The translations under genes were made by a program, and so were the position numbers. A stretch of 64,000 nucleotides of DNA from Sisyra terminalis (lineage: Eukaryota; Arthropoda; Insecta; Neuroptera; Sisyridae), in the NCBI GenBank assembly GCA_958496175.1, contig OY292275.1, forward strand, positions 24,095,001 to 24,159,000, read 5' to 3'. Below the pieces are notes generated by a model. The model was not told where the DNA came from. It saw only the letters and a list, made by a program, of their open reading frames with translations, and made no database searches. Shown here in pieces: positions 24,201 to 36,900 of this stretch (positions within the stretch are counted from its first letter, which is position 1; each line of letters begins with the position of its first letter).

Positions 24201-26875
24201 TACATTTTCCATTTAAATCAATATTTGGTGAGATAAGCACTACTTAAGTTGTAAAAATTTTATCCCACTCTGCCTATATTTTCAATTAAATGATGGAAAT
24301 TTTTCAAAAAATTAAATTAAAACAGTCCACAAAATACTATTAACAGAAGTTGTTACAAATAAGATTTGTGAAATAAGAACGACGAAACGATAGCCTCACC
24401 TTGTCTCGAATTTGAGACCTCACGAAACGCCTTTTCAATTTCGAATCTATACGGTTTAAATTTTTAAAATAAACTTAATTCTCTTTAGGAATTTTAATTT
24501 AGAAATTATGCACCTTTAGCAGTTCTTTCACCCTTTTTTTTAAGTAAACTACCATAGCAGTCATTTTATTATTTACAATCCTTGAGAAAAACTGAATAAA
24601 TTAAGAAATATTTTTGCACAAATACTTATATCTATTTTTTTACACCTCGAGATACGAAAGATATTAACCTAAAGAATGGTATTCTTCCCTATTCTTCATT
24701 GTGCGTAGTCCGACACGCATTTAGTCAATTTTTTAAAAAATAGAATGATATGTTATACAACTTTTGTTTAAATTTTAGCTATCCTTTTTGTTTGCTTAGT
24801 ATTTTTAAAGCGTTTATTATTTATTCCATTCACATGAAATAAATGAGTTATACTGTAATGAATTAAAATAATAACTTATATTTCCAACAGGTGATGAACC
24901 AAACAAGTACGGACAACAACGTTTATTCGGATCATTAGGTTGGGGAATTTCTTCAATCATAAGTGGTTTACTTGTTGATCGTTTTAGTTATAACAGTGTA
25001 ACAAAAAATTATACACCTGCTTTTATAATTATGATTATTATGTATATGGGCGATATATCATCATCATCTTGCATAAAAGTAAGAAAATAAGAAACTTAAA
25101 TATAGCAAAAATTAATTATAAAACATTTAAAATAGTATAAGGTACTATTCTAGTCCTTTAAATAATCGAGTTTTGTTTTTTAAACGTTACAATCTCGCAA
25201 AAACTTTTACGGTGTCGAAAAAATTTAAGAATTTAACAACTTAGGTTCCTTTTAGCGACATTAATATCGAGCAATGTTAATTCGCGAATAAATCAGACCA
25301 TAATGAAAATAAATCAACAAAAGAGAAAATTATACGATACTAGAGTTAAATTAACAAGAAAATCGAAAATTATATTAAAAACAAAAGAGAAAATGCTACG
25401 TTGCGAGATATTGACGTCACTAAAAGAGATATGAGTCAATTTAACAACAACAAAAGGCTTAAGTCCATTTTAGAACAGTCAAATCTGACAACGTTGTATT
25501 TTCTACTTTGCTTTTTATTCTTTTCGCGGTTTTTTATGATAATTCAATTCTTACATATATAGTGTACTTTTCTCTTTTGTGGCTAAATTTTCATTATGGA
25601 TCGATTTATTCGCGAATTAAATTAAAAACAAAGTCGAAAATCACCAAGTCGTTGCTAGATTTGACTGTTCTAAAAGGGATTTGAGGCCAACAAAAACTTC
25701 AAAACAACGATTTGGTCGAAATCTTTATTATTATTTTCTTTTTTGATATGGGTATTCATATTTTTTTTTAAGAACCGTAGAACTAATTTCAATTACTCTT
25801 ATGGAATTTAATAAGATTCTAATTTTTAAAGGAAAGCAACCATATATATTTTCTTAATCTATATACTATTTTGTAATGAAAACCGAATTTAAATAATCTT
25901 AAAAATGACGGAGAAAATTTGTTGAAAATTGTTATTTTTTGTGGAAAGACTAAAATAGTACCTTAAATATTACTACCATTAAAAGCTAACTTTTTTTATT
26001 TATTTTTTTAGTATACACAAACAAAAATGTCTGTAAACATATTAAAAGACGTAGGAAAATTAATATCAAAAGCTCGTGTTGTCATATTTTTGGCATGGTG
26101 CATTGTTGTTGGTATGTGTTCCGGCGTTATTTGGCAATTTTTATTTTGGTACTTAGAAGATTTAGCTGCCACTAAAGATTGTGATATGAAAAATCAAGTT
26201 AAAACATTGGAAGGCTTATTAATGGCATGCCAATGTTTTATTGGTGAAATACCATTGTTCTTTTTATCTGGCTATATAATAAAACGAATTGGTCACATCC
26301 ATTCAATGAATTTAGTATTACTTGCATTTGGAGTTCGTTTCACTTTATATTCGTTACTTACAAATCCCTGGTTTTGTTTGCCGATTGAATTGTTACATGG
26401 TCTTACTTTTGGTTTATTTTACGCAACAATGACTTCATATGCTAGTATAGTCGCTCCTATTGGCACTGAAACAACAATACAGGTATACAAATGAGTTTTA
26501 TCATTTGTTCCTTTTTTATAGTTAATTTTTTTAGGGTTTCGTTGGTGCCGCTTTTGAAGGCTTTGGAGTTTCGTTAGGTAGTTTTATTGGAGGTATTATG
26601 TATGATTCGTTAGGAGGTGCTAAACTATTTCGATATTATGGAATTGGTGCTTTTGTATGTCTATTGTTGCATGCTGGTGGTCATTATTTTCTTCATCGAA
26701 ATAGTCAAAATCAAGATAATATACTTAAAGGTAACATCAATTTGATATGTATTTAATAAATTCATCATTTTTTGTGTTACTGAAAGTAGATTTTCAATCT
26801 TCGGCTCGATATTCAACACCAGGAGATGCTATACAAATGATTGATGATCATCAAGATCTGCAAACTGATCCCTAG
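18240..26875 (+). CDS. MFSD6-like major facilitator transporter, paralogue B
   Basis: Seven exons: 18240-18306, 22886-23253, 23310-23739, 24891-25078, 26012-26482, 26535-26730 and 26787-26875. Phases agree throughout, giving 602 residues. The first exon contains KAHYFFNNG. Exon 2 holds the MFS loop (AKPIFGAIADRF) and first helices. Exon 3 encodes a longer cysteine-containing extramembrane loop than in A (430 against 355 nt). Exons 4-6 carry later helices such as WCIVVGMCSGVIWQFLFWY. Intron positions are the same as in paralogue A, and exons 4 and 5 have identical lengths (188 and 471 nt), so the pair arose by tandem duplication. Intron 1 is 4.6 kb and intron 4 carries two repeats. Substrate not inferable. 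Confidence 0.92.
19988..20135. mobile_element. Short MITE-like element
   Basis: GAGGAATGTGTTAAGATG at the left is matched by CATCTTAACACATTTCCC at the right, about 148 bp apart, an inverted-repeat pair with two mismatches. Inside is a further short palindrome, GGCGCC. It lies in intron 1 of transporter B. I found no second copy in the window. Confidence 0.5.
22021..22626. mobile_element. Inverted-repeat element ending GTGTCCGAC
   Basis: The left end GTGTCCGACCAAAATTAG and the right end CCGAAAGTTCTGTCGGACAC are inverted relative to each other. Nearby sequence repeats a CGAAACCGAAA motif in both orientations. It spans 606 bp, has no significant open frame and sits in intron 1 of transporter B. 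Likely a non-autonomous DNA transposon; superfamily uncertain. Confidence 0.6.
25240..25438. mobile_element. Palindromic AAGTCCCTTTTAG family, diverged copy
   Basis: The left end (TTAGGTTCCTTTTAGCGAC) and right end (TGACGTCACTAAAAGAGATA) are inverted, degraded versions of the family ends. The interior (ATTCGCGAATAAATC, then AACAAAAGAGAAAATTATAC) matches the next copy in opposite orientation. It lies in intron 4 of transporter B, 16 bp from that copy. Confidence 0.6.
25455..25688. mobile_element. Palindromic AAGTCCCTTTTAG family, copy in transporter B intron 4
   Basis: The left arm has AAGTCCATTTTAGAACAGTC and AACGTTGTATTTTCTACTTTG; the right arm is its reverse complement, ending TTGACTGTTCTAAAAGGGAT. 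About 234 bp with no protein coding. Head-to-head with the adjacent diverged copy. Confidence 0.7.
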
Positions 26876-29281
26876 CTTTTAAAGCCTTGTGTTCATAGAC
26901 ATAAATCGATTCAAACATCGAATTCATCGATTACTAAAACTTAATCGTTTAAAATTTTGAAATGCAAATGCATATTAATTGTAACTGTAGGTATTTTTTT
27001 ATTTCGGGGAAAAAATATTTTCCCTTAAATGTCGGTCGTTTATTATTCTCGAAATTTTAATTTATAAATTGTTAACTTTGTAACTGAAAACTTTTTTTTT
27101 AAATTTGTAAATATATTTATCAAACATTCTTCTTAATTAAGAATGAAGATTGGATTGGTATGTTGAAGCGGATCCGAAATTTAAATATGCAGGCAATCCG
27201 AAATTATGAAAAAAATAATTATACCTAATAATGCACTTTTTTTATATTTAAATCACGAGCAATTTCTTTGACATCTAAACAAATGACTATTGAAAATCAC
27301 AAATGAAGATGAAGTGTAAAATTAAATTTCCGGTTTTGGTATAAAAATAGGAGTTTCGATTTCAGTAGAAAATCGGTTCAAACTAAGATAGCAACTAAAT
27401 TACGTTCGTAAACTTTAAAACAATTTCAAGTCTATACGTTTTTTGGCACTGAAATTTCATAAGAATAATGCTAAAAATTCGCTACAATCGAATCTCCTAA
27501 TGAGAAAATTTAATTATTTCTCAGTTTTCGGATATTTATTGACCTTAGAGTCGCTAAAAATGTAAGTAGTTTTAAAGGTACGGAAAATAATAACTTAAAG
27601 AAATAATAAATTGTAATATAGACTCAAATAATTTATTTTCAATTATATTCTTTAAATTGCTCTTTTGATTTTATTTGAAATATCAACTTAGGTAGTATTT
27701 ATTTGACAAAGCAAAGATGTAAATTAAAAGGCACGACTTGCAATCTTTTCATTTTCTGTACCCTTAACGTATTATTAAAAGTAAAAATTGTAATGGACAA
27801 CGTTACAAAAACTAATATTTATATAAATCTAAAAAATTGATTGCTTTTTTACTTTTTTTTTTAAGTGAAACTTTGACTTTTAATAATACATACCCTAAAG
27901 ATTAATAGGAGTCAGGCCAACTGATCACTGACAACCATTGACAAATTTTCAAATTGTTATGTTAACATTTTGTTCATAATGCCTCATGTTAGTAGAAAGT
28001 AAAAGTTCATATTGCGACGGTACTGGATTTTATTTTTGGGTTGATAAAAGGGCACAAAATATGATGTATCAAAACTTTTGGTCAGAAATAGTTTCTTATT
28101 CTTATTTATTTAAAAAATACATCAAACAAATTAACTATGAAACATAAAAACAAGAACATAATTTTTATTTTATATCAAATGTAAAAATTATTTAAGGAAT
28201 AAAAGACATCGTACAAATTATTACAAAAATAAGCTTTGTAGTAATAGAACTTTATTTTATCGTTTTGTTGGATTCAATTAATTAAGATTTGACGTTAAAA
28301 TAAATGTATTATTGATCAATTAAAATTAATATTAAAAAAAGTTGACCAATTAATGATATTTTGAAAAAAAAAACTACGAAAATTACATAATCAAGTTTTT
28401 ATTTATATGAGCATAGAAAGACTGAACAATAATGTAATTATGTTAACTATGGTAGAATTGAATAAACGCTGCTTTTTGGTTTAAAATTGTTACATATATT
28501 ATTTGATTCTATTAAATTATTAAAAGATAATACACCTTATTAAAAAGGCGTATATTTTCAAAACTTTTTGATGTCTTTCTAATATTCTGTTCATTCCGTT
28601 TTAAGACTGTTCTTATTAGCTATGTTCATTATATTGTATGTTATTTATTATTTATAACTATGCCAAGTATACATAAACTATAAAGTATGTATTAATACTA
28701 TAAAACAAATTTTAATAACCGAATTGGTGTTGAATACTTATTAATTGTGAAATAATATGAACAATGATAGTCATTATTTTTTTTTTTTGGATTTATGGGA
28801 ATTGTGATAAGCTGTGTAGTTAAATTGTTGTTTATGCAATTATTGCCTGGTACTTACCAGTACTTATTTAATTTATAAAACAAACAGTTTTCAAAATCAA
28901 ATATAGAAATTTTTTAACTCAGGAAAATATATAAAATAAAAGAAACTTGAATTAGTCTTAATAGTTTTGGTTTTTGTTAGAAAAGATATTATATTTATTG
29001 TTAACGTTGTTATAGTTATTTAGGAAAATCACAGTTTTTGTAATAAATGTTTTTGGAAAAAGTGAAAATTCGTTAATACTTTTTTGATTTCAATTGCAGG
29101 TTGAAGTGGAATTGGAAAAAAATACCGATGCAGTATAAATATTGAAATGTGGATTAACTATAGTTTTTAATAGTATTGTGTCATAAATGAGATCTATTTA
29201 TGTCCATATATATGAGCCAACACTTCTGGTTTTTATTCTTGCATATGAACAAAATGAGTCATCCAATATATAAAATATATC

Positions 29282-29613
29282 GTGGTCTTATTTATGTAAT
29301 ATAATTTTAAAAATTAAACTATAAACATCAATATGAACTAAAGTTTAAGCAAATGAATTACTAACGTATTGTCTAGATACGTATTTCGATTGCCTAGCAA
29401 TATTCATCAGTAGTCATCAAGTAGTATAAGATCATTCCGAAATTGCTTTGTGATGAGTCAGTAGCAGCAATACAACTTGATGAAAATTGCTTGGTAATAA
29501 AAATACGTATTTAAGCATTACATCAGTAATTCATTTGTTTGAACTTTCGTTCAATTGGTCTAAGCTTTTGTTTATAGTTTACTTTTATAAATTATATTAC
29601 ATAAATAAAACCA
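29282..29613. mobile_element. Inverted-repeat element with 20-bp conserved core, copy 2
   Basis: The most complete copy. GTGGTCTTATTTATGTAATA at the left is mirrored by TATTACATAAATAAAACCA at the right. Inside are AAACTATAAACATCAATATG and its inverted partner, and the exact core AGATACGTATTTCGATTGCC. 332 bp; the open frame crossing its edge is not a gene. Confidence 0.75.
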
Positions 29614-29661
29614 TCATATATTTCATATATTATATAAAAAATATTGTATACAAATCTGGCA

Positions 29662-29878
29662 ATGGACTCAAGTCCGTTTTAGCTACATCAATATTAGGCA
29701 ACGTCGAATTTTCTACTTTGTTTTTTTTTTCAATTTGCGATTTTTTTTTTATGGAAATATTATTTCCCTTTAGTTGCAAAATTGTCATTATAGCTCGTTT
29801 TAACCGCGAATTAAATTAAAAGTCAAGTAGAAAATGAAACGTATCCTGATTTTGACATCGCCAAAAGGGACTTTTACC
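29662..29878. mobile_element. Palindromic AAGTCCCTTTTAG family, copy upstream of RING gene
   Basis: GGACTCAAGTCCGTTTTAG at the left and CATCGCCAAAAGGGACTTTT at the right are inverted. The interior GCGAATTAAATTAAAAGTC is typical of the family. Ends about 230 bp before the RING gene ATG. Confidence 0.65.
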
Positions 29879-30105
29879 AAAAAAGCTCGAAATTTTTTGA
29901 TTTTTAAAAAAAAATCATCTATATTATAAAAATTATTAGTACGTCTCTGGCCATCTCTGGCTGGGTTTGACAGTTGTGTGAGTTTGCGCAAACTTAGCAT
30001 TAAGACCGTTAAATCAAAAATAGAATCAAATCAAAAACTGTACCCACACAATGTAAATTTTAAATTTATTTAATAGTTAAAAGGGTTAAAAGAAAATAAA
30101 TCAAA

Positions 30106-31080
30106 ATGATTTTGGAAGTAGCAGTGACTTTCATAACTTTTTTATCAAATGTAGTCAAAGTCGGAGTTATTTTAAGTTTTTTAATTGGAAAATTTTTGGT
30201 TATGTGTTTAATAACATTAATCATTAACATTAAACAAATTTTATCATCAATTTTACTTCTCGTAAAAGTTTTACTCAGTGATTTTCAATATTTCTTAACT
30301 GATACATATAATTACTTAATAAATTTACATGAACTTGTGTGCAATGTATTTGAAACGGTATTTCTAACATTCAAATTACTCTTTTATAAATGTTGCGGCT
30401 TCGGTTCGTTTTTATGGACAACTTTTCTATCATCTTTAGCATTTCTTGATCATACTATGATTGAATTATTACTATCAGTGAAATACTTAAGTGAATTAAC
30501 TGAAAACACAATTTATTTTATGATTTCATTACCCTCAAAAGGAGCGACGGCATTGTATGAAGCAGTTATCAGTTGTCCTGAACTTATGGTCCGGTGCATT
30601 AATACTCTTATAAATTTTGTTATAAATAGTTATATGAACTTTAACTTTGGAAGAATAATACATTGGTATTGTTTAGATATTTCACAAGAATATTTAGTGG
30701 CAATTTTTGTAGTTGCAATGATTATAATGTTAGTAAATAAGCGTCACGTTAAAAAAATTGTTGCATTATTGTCAAAAATTATGATATTAGTTGTTTCACT
30801 TTTTAAAATATTATTTCAAAAAATTTATGAAAAGTTTTTTAAAGGCAGCCATTTATCTAACAATGAAAATATTTCAACTAAACATCAACATTTACATCAA
30901 CGTATTGTTGCTCTAGAAGACGAAAAACTTTGCATAATTTGTAAGGAATCTGAAAAAACTATTTTACTTGTACCATGTCTTCATCTGTGTTTGTGCCGAA
31001 AATGTGCTATTCGTTTAAGGGGGCAAGTATGTCCCGTTTGTAGAACTTTTGTAAATCAAACTGTTAAAGTTTATACCTGA
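30106..31080 (+). CDS. RNF26-like multipass membrane RING E3 ubiquitin ligase
   Basis: An intronless gene of 324 residues. The first two thirds are strongly hydrophobic, with several likely membrane helices (for example residues 5-45, 100-120 and a clear one near 195-210). The C-terminus is a C3HC4 RING: Cys276, Cys279, Cys291, His293, Cys297, Cys300, Cys309 and Cys312, ending VKVYT. This architecture is that of RNF26, an endoplasmic-reticulum E3 ligase known in mammals to control endosome positioning and STING turnover; whether those roles hold in insects is inference. It is shorter than mammalian RNF26. The start is the first ATG of the frame, with A-rich context just upstream (ATCAAAATG). 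Transposon copies crowd its 5' side. Confidence 0.85.
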   Translation: MILEVAVTFITFLSNVVKVGVILSFLIGKFLVMCLITLIINIKQILSSILLLVKVLLSDFQYFLTDTYNYLINLHELVCNVFETVFLTFKLLFYKCCGFGSFLWTTFLSSLAFLDHTMIELLLSVKYLSELTENTIYFMISLPSKGATALYEAVISCPELMVRCINTLINFVINSYMNFNFGRIIHWYCLDISQEYLVAIFVVAMIIMLVNKRHVKKIVALLSKIMILVVSLFKILFQKIYEKFFKGSHLSNNENISTKHQHLHQRIVALEDEKLCIICKESEKTILLVPCLHLCLCRKCAIRLRGQVCPVCRTFVNQTVKVYT

Positions 31081-33992
31081 TAGCTAGATTTGTTTATAAT
31101 TTTTATATTTGATAACTATTAAGAAAAAATATTTTTTTGAATTAACAATAGAATGAGTTAACATTCTATCAAACTTTTACTTATCGCTGTAATTGGTTGT
31201 TAACTTAATACTAATCTAACATTGTTAATTAATTCTATGTTGAAAAATATGTTTATATTGGGAAAACTATGGACTAATTTGTGGTTTCACTACATATTAA
31301 GTGCCTTAAAAGTAAGGTGCAAAAAATCCTTTTACGTTTTTTTTAGTTGTGCTCTCTAAATTAGTTATTAATTAAAGAAAGGCTTGGCGCATTACCTACC
31401 TAAGGGCACTTTATATTCAAAACGCAAAAGTACAATTTATAGTACATTTCATCTTTAAATTTCACTCTCTATTCCCTTTTTATTTTACTGTTGTTTATAA
31501 CTTTTGGGATATTTTATATAATTAACAAAGTTTAAATACTAATATTGATAATATCACTTTACATGACTACGATAAACAAGGTGTAAAAGAAATATAATTC
31601 ATATTTTATATAATCGACGATAGAAACGGTAATAACCATTCAATTCTAAACAAAAATTCAATATTAAACACAACAATAGTTTATTCAATTTTACTTCTTT
31701 TTAACTGGATTTTTTGTACCTGAATTTAAATCAAATTTAATACCTAAAACTCTGTCAAATTAAATTTAGAATAAGCATATGTGTAATAAAGAATACGATT
31801 TATGTATGACTGAGAATTATAATTTACTCCAAAGAAATATAAAATTGTGATATTAACGCTATTTTTAAATAATTTTTTATTTAACCCTACACAAGTTTGT
31901 TTCTGATACAAACATTTCCATCTACTTTATAGTTTCCTTTTTATGTCCGATAATAAATTTAATTTGTAGATGCGAGATTTGATTAGCTAAAGTAAGCAGT
32001 AGTAAACGAAAAAAGATGGTAAAGCCCTGATTTACTGTATTCATTATAGCTGTGTAAAACGCTGCAAACGCTTTTAGTTCTAATACTATTAATTGGGTTT
32101 CGTGTTGATTTATCAGTGCTATTATTACAAAAAAAAAACTCTTATTTAAATCGAAATTAGACAAATTATATACAAATTTTTTTTTCGTATTACTATTGTA
32201 GCAGATTCCTGTACAAGGAACATAAGAACATATACGCTAAATATTTATTTTGAATATTTATTTCGCTGGGAGTTCACTGTATTTGTCGTTATTTTTTACG
32301 GTTAACATTACTACGGCCGCGTATAAAGCCTATGCTTTTGAAAAATTTAAATCAATATTTGTATTTATATTATACAACTAGAAAAACCAACCTAATAGAC
32401 AAAATCTATTTTTAAAAAAAATGTATTCTTAAAAATATATTGTAAATTGCACATTTTTTTCTTGTTAAAAATATTGTTTAAAATGTATAATCTTGTATTG
32501 CTGAAAAGCTAGATATTGACAAAACAAATTCCAACCTTTGAACTTGATTAAATGATCGTCTTCGAATTTGATTATAAATATCGTCACGGATACGAAATTT
32601 TTAAACTCCCAAGTCAATAGCCTAATGTCCTAATGGTTTTTGATTAATGACCAAAAATCTCAAATTCGCATTTTCTAATTTTTATAAGAAAATCATTGTA
32701 TGGTATATGGATTTACGTACATACTAGGCTATACTTGTCATGGGTGAGATCTAGCGCATACAAAAGTTGAAATATTTTTGTATCTTTGGGACTAAATACA
32801 ATATATTGAGATGATTCAACTAGGAGATAAAAGAACTTAAGAAATTTACACGTTTATAACTAGGAAGGCAGCATTGCTCATAAAATCATAAAATCATTGA
32901 TGTTTTTAAAACTGAAACACCGAAGTTAATGAACGATATATCGAATTCTTTTTCGATGGTTTTTACCACTATTGAAATATATTTGTATAAAATATTTCTT
33001 AAATAATACGATACCGTAAAATTGTAAACTCCGTTGGTTTATAATCTGATGTCGTTAGAGTATAATCTAAACTAATCTACCGTTAGTTTCTAATTTAACG
33101 CGTCATATTATAAATTCACGGAGTCCACAAATCTACGTTTGTGACAGAGAGGTATCTTTTTTTGTGGGTAGCTGTAAACGAACGAGACTGAAGGTGATAA
33201 AATATCGTTCATAAAACATTGCTTATGAAGAACTATGTATCATCGATGTTTTGGGTTTTAACATCGATGTTTATGAACGATATATCGGTTTAAAAAAAAT
33301 GATGTACTGTTTGCTTCCCTAATCATAACATATAAATAGTTCTCTATCTTTGTTTTCTTGTTCCCTCGATAATTTTGTCTCACCTAGTAGATTCCTGGTA
33401 GATTATACCTGATTTCGTGATTCGCACTTTTTTCCGTCTAATCTGGTTGAGTTAAATATTTCTTTGGAAAATCAATGGGGAAAAGTTTAATTTTTTAAAC
33501 TTTGCCGCTTACAGTTGCGCTGTAACTTTGGAATTCGGCCAACCACGCTCACGTATACAACAATGACGGGATATGTTCAATTCAAGCAATAGAAAAAGAA
33601 ACAAAATTCCGTTTCCACGAGCTTCGTCGAAACGCCCCCTAGGTTGACACATATTTAACCTAATTTATTTGAATCTATTGAATGCATGTAATCAATGCTA
33701 AATCCCTATCGTTGATTGGTTGAAAACATTATTTTATCTTTGAAATTTAAAACTATTCATCGAAAACCTAGTTATTTTGTTTAAAATAATCGTTGACATA
33801 ACGGATGAATAAGGTAATTTTAATTAAAATTTAGTTATTTATTATAATTTAAAAACGCATGTAAGTATTTGTTTTTTTTTTTTTTAGTTTGAATTATTTG
33901 CAATATAACCTTACTATTTGGATAACAACATTTTTCGTTTAGTCTTTAAAATGTGCTTTTCTTTATAGTTCGTACCAAATAGAAATTTTAAA
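31081..33992. other. Intergenic region, RING ligase / WDR77
   Basis: AT-rich, with the RING gene's 3' UTR. Near 33195-33290 a short inverted repeat built on ATCGTTCAT and CATCGATGTT may be a transposon remnant. I see no convincing gene; the minus-strand frame at 31922-32164 is hydrophobic but has no recognisable pattern. Confidence 0.4.
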
Positions 33993-36900
33993 ATGAACAA
34001 GAGAAAGATCTTGCAAGAACCCAATTTCCATGGAGATCTCTATAGGAGTATTGTACCCAAATTAGATGAAATTAAATTGGAAAAGAATTTGGACTTTATA
34101 GATGTAAGCACAAGTAAGTTGAGCATTTGGTATAATATCCAAACGCTAATAAAATCAATTTATTGTCATTTTAAGATGAACATGTTATATTGGGATCATC
34201 AAACATTACGGGCAGAAATTGGAATGGATCTGTATGGTACTTTCAAGACATTGATAGTGATACACAATTAAACGTTTATGTCGCTAGAAAATCATTTTCT
34301 AGTGGTGTAAATGATGGTAAATTTATAAAAGATACTAACGACATGTTGATAGTGGATGATTCTGGAGTGATTCAACTATTATCACTTACTGAAAATACAA
34401 ATCCATCCGAACAACTACAAACCGTAATTTTAGCCGAGGAACATGAAGCAGGAATTACAGAATTATCGTTATCAGCAAGTGGACGGTATTTTTGTACAAG
34501 TTGTTTGGACGGATCAATTAAAGTATGGGATATAGAACGAACTCGTGTTGAATCTAATGAATATTTTGATTCAATTAAAACTTACTCGTAAGAAAAAGTG
34601 AAGTTTGAGCCAAGTAGATTTCCCCTGTTTCACATGATATTGAAATTTTGATTTGTATATTTTTATCAAAAGTATAAATATTACCAACAGACAACAATTT
34701 TACCTTATAAATTTTAACAAAAATTAGCAATAATTCTTTTGAGCTATTGACCTTTAATGTAGTTCAATATTCCGCAATAAAATTATACTATATTCTAATA
34801 GTTTAAGAGATATACTACATGTTTTTATCGCAAAGTACAAGTATTTTCAGTTTAATGACATTTACAAAATACATTTTTATTTCGTTTCTTTTTTTTTAAT
34901 ACATTAGAAGCTATTTTAGGAAAACTGCATTTCTTGTATAAACGAAGATTGTAGAACTAAAATAATTGACAAATGTTTGTGTATATAGAATGATTCAAAA
35001 CTTAAGTAATTCATAAGTTTTTATGAATTGAGAGTTAAAAAACTTTTGACGCAAGTCCCTTTTAGAACAGTCAAATCTGGCAATGTTGCATTTTCTAATT
35101 TAATTCGCAAATAAATCGGCTCATAATGAAAATGTAGCCACAAAAGAGAAAATTATACCATATTAGTATTGATTTAACAAAAAAAGTCGCGAATAGAATG
35201 AAGAGCAAAGTTAAAAATGCAACGTTGCCAGATTTGACTTGCCTAAAAGTAATTTTCTTTATTAAAAAGTTTGGACCATAAATAAGAAGCTTTAAAATGC
35301 TAGGAGAAAAAACTATTGACTCAAGTCCATTTTTCACAGTCAAATCTAACAACGTTGCATTTTCTGCTTTGTTTTTTATTCTTTTTGCGATTTTTTTTAA
35401 TTCAGTTCTTATAGGGTATACTTTTCTCTTTTGTGGCTGAATTTTCATTATGAATCGATTTATTCGCGAACTAAGTTAAAAACAAAATCGAAAATGCAAC
35501 GTTGCCAGATTTGACTGTTCTAAAAGAAACTTGAGCAAAATTATTTATCTTCTAGAGGTAGTTTATTATTTAGTGAATCAAGATTTTCTTTCTGCTTTCG
35601 ACTCCGATTAAATATCCCAGATTAGTTATCTATTACACATTTTCATGGTTTTATTCTCATGAAATATCAAATTCACATATTGGTACAGGTCTCTTTTAAA
35701 CAAGTCAATATCTGGCGATGTCTCATTGTCTATTTATTTCCTAATTCAATTCACGAATCGACGATGACTTGTTTAAAGGAACCCGTGTTATTTCACATTT
35801 ATTTCAAGATGCTTAGTCGATCGAATCGCATTTTTAGCGCATTTAACAAAAAGTAAAAGAGTCAATTAATGTGAAAATCCTTACACGGTTTCATGTTTAG
35901 TGTTTAGCACGTTTGCTGCACAAGTTATTTCAAAATTTCAGCCTTAAACACAAACTTCTCGCCAGATAATTCCAAATAATCATATATTTTTGTATATCTT
36001 TCAATGGCTATTCCTTAAAAAGGGTGCATTTTTGGATTTTTGCAAGAAAAAAAAAATTTCATTCATAAATTTCGTTTTGTTGTTTTGGTTTTTAATGAAA
36101 ATATAAATTGTATCTTTACTACACTCGTTAAAGTGAAATTTTTAACTGAAGCTACGATTATGTACACAAAAACCAATCCCAAACATGATTTCAATCCAAA
36201 AATTCGTCATTTCGTGGCACCGTCTTTCCCCACATTTTTTTTTCTAAAAAATGCTTTATTTGTTATAACTTTTGAACCGTGGTAGATACACACACAATAG
36301 CTATTACCAAAACAAAAAAAATTGAACAATTTTCCACAAAAACGGTTTTCTAATAATTTCCTATTTATGGCATAGTTTATAAGAAAATGACCATTGAAAA
36401 CATACCACTAAAATTTACATTTGCAAAAAATTAAGTAATTTCTAAATGTCTATTGGACTAATGGTGCGATTTTCAATTTCATATTATACTTCAAATTATA
36501 ATATACGACAGAATTAAGAAAAATCTTATATTTTTTAAGTTAATAACGTATTAAGTTATTAATGTATTTTTTAAATACAAATATTACACTGAGTTCTGAG
36601 AATTGTTTTAAAAAAATATTAGATATTTGTGAGTAGTTAAATTTTTAATTTGAAATTTCGGAAGTATTCAGTGTTAAAATTTTTTTAGTCATCGTTGTTG
36701 ATAGTGAATATTGTTGATAAAACTGTATAAATCATGTGGAAAAAAGGGTAGTCTATTTGCCAAGATTTGGTTCACTTAATTTTTTTTTGAATTTTTAGAA
36801 TCGCACATGTTGATATTGTAACATCAGTAGCTAACCATAGACAACAGGACGAAATATTTGTTTCATGTGGAATGGATAAGGAAGCATTGATTTGGGATAT

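Larger units (their letters stand above)
26876..30105. other. Intergenic region, transporter B / RING ligase
   Basis: Contains the 3' UTR of transporter B, AT-rich sequence without recognisable genes, and two transposon copies (29282-29613 and 29662-29878) close to the start of the RING gene. Only about 230 bp separate the second element from the ATG at 30106, so the RING promoter is either very compact or overlaps repeat DNA. Confidence 0.5.

Noticed and set aside
29487..29819. 110-codon plus-strand open frame
   Set aside because: It spans two different transposon copies and their gap; no protein-like pattern.
31922..32164. 80-codon hydrophobic minus-strand frame, considered as a chemoreceptor fragment
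   Set aside because: No recognisable receptor motif, no splice context and no neighbouring exons found.
33195..33290. Inverted repeat around CATCGATGTT
   Set aside because: Possibly a transposon remnant, but too short and diverged, with no second copy recognised, to define an element.
35095..35448. 117-codon minus-strand open frame in WDR77 intron
   Set aside because: Made entirely from two head-to-head copies of a palindromic repeat.
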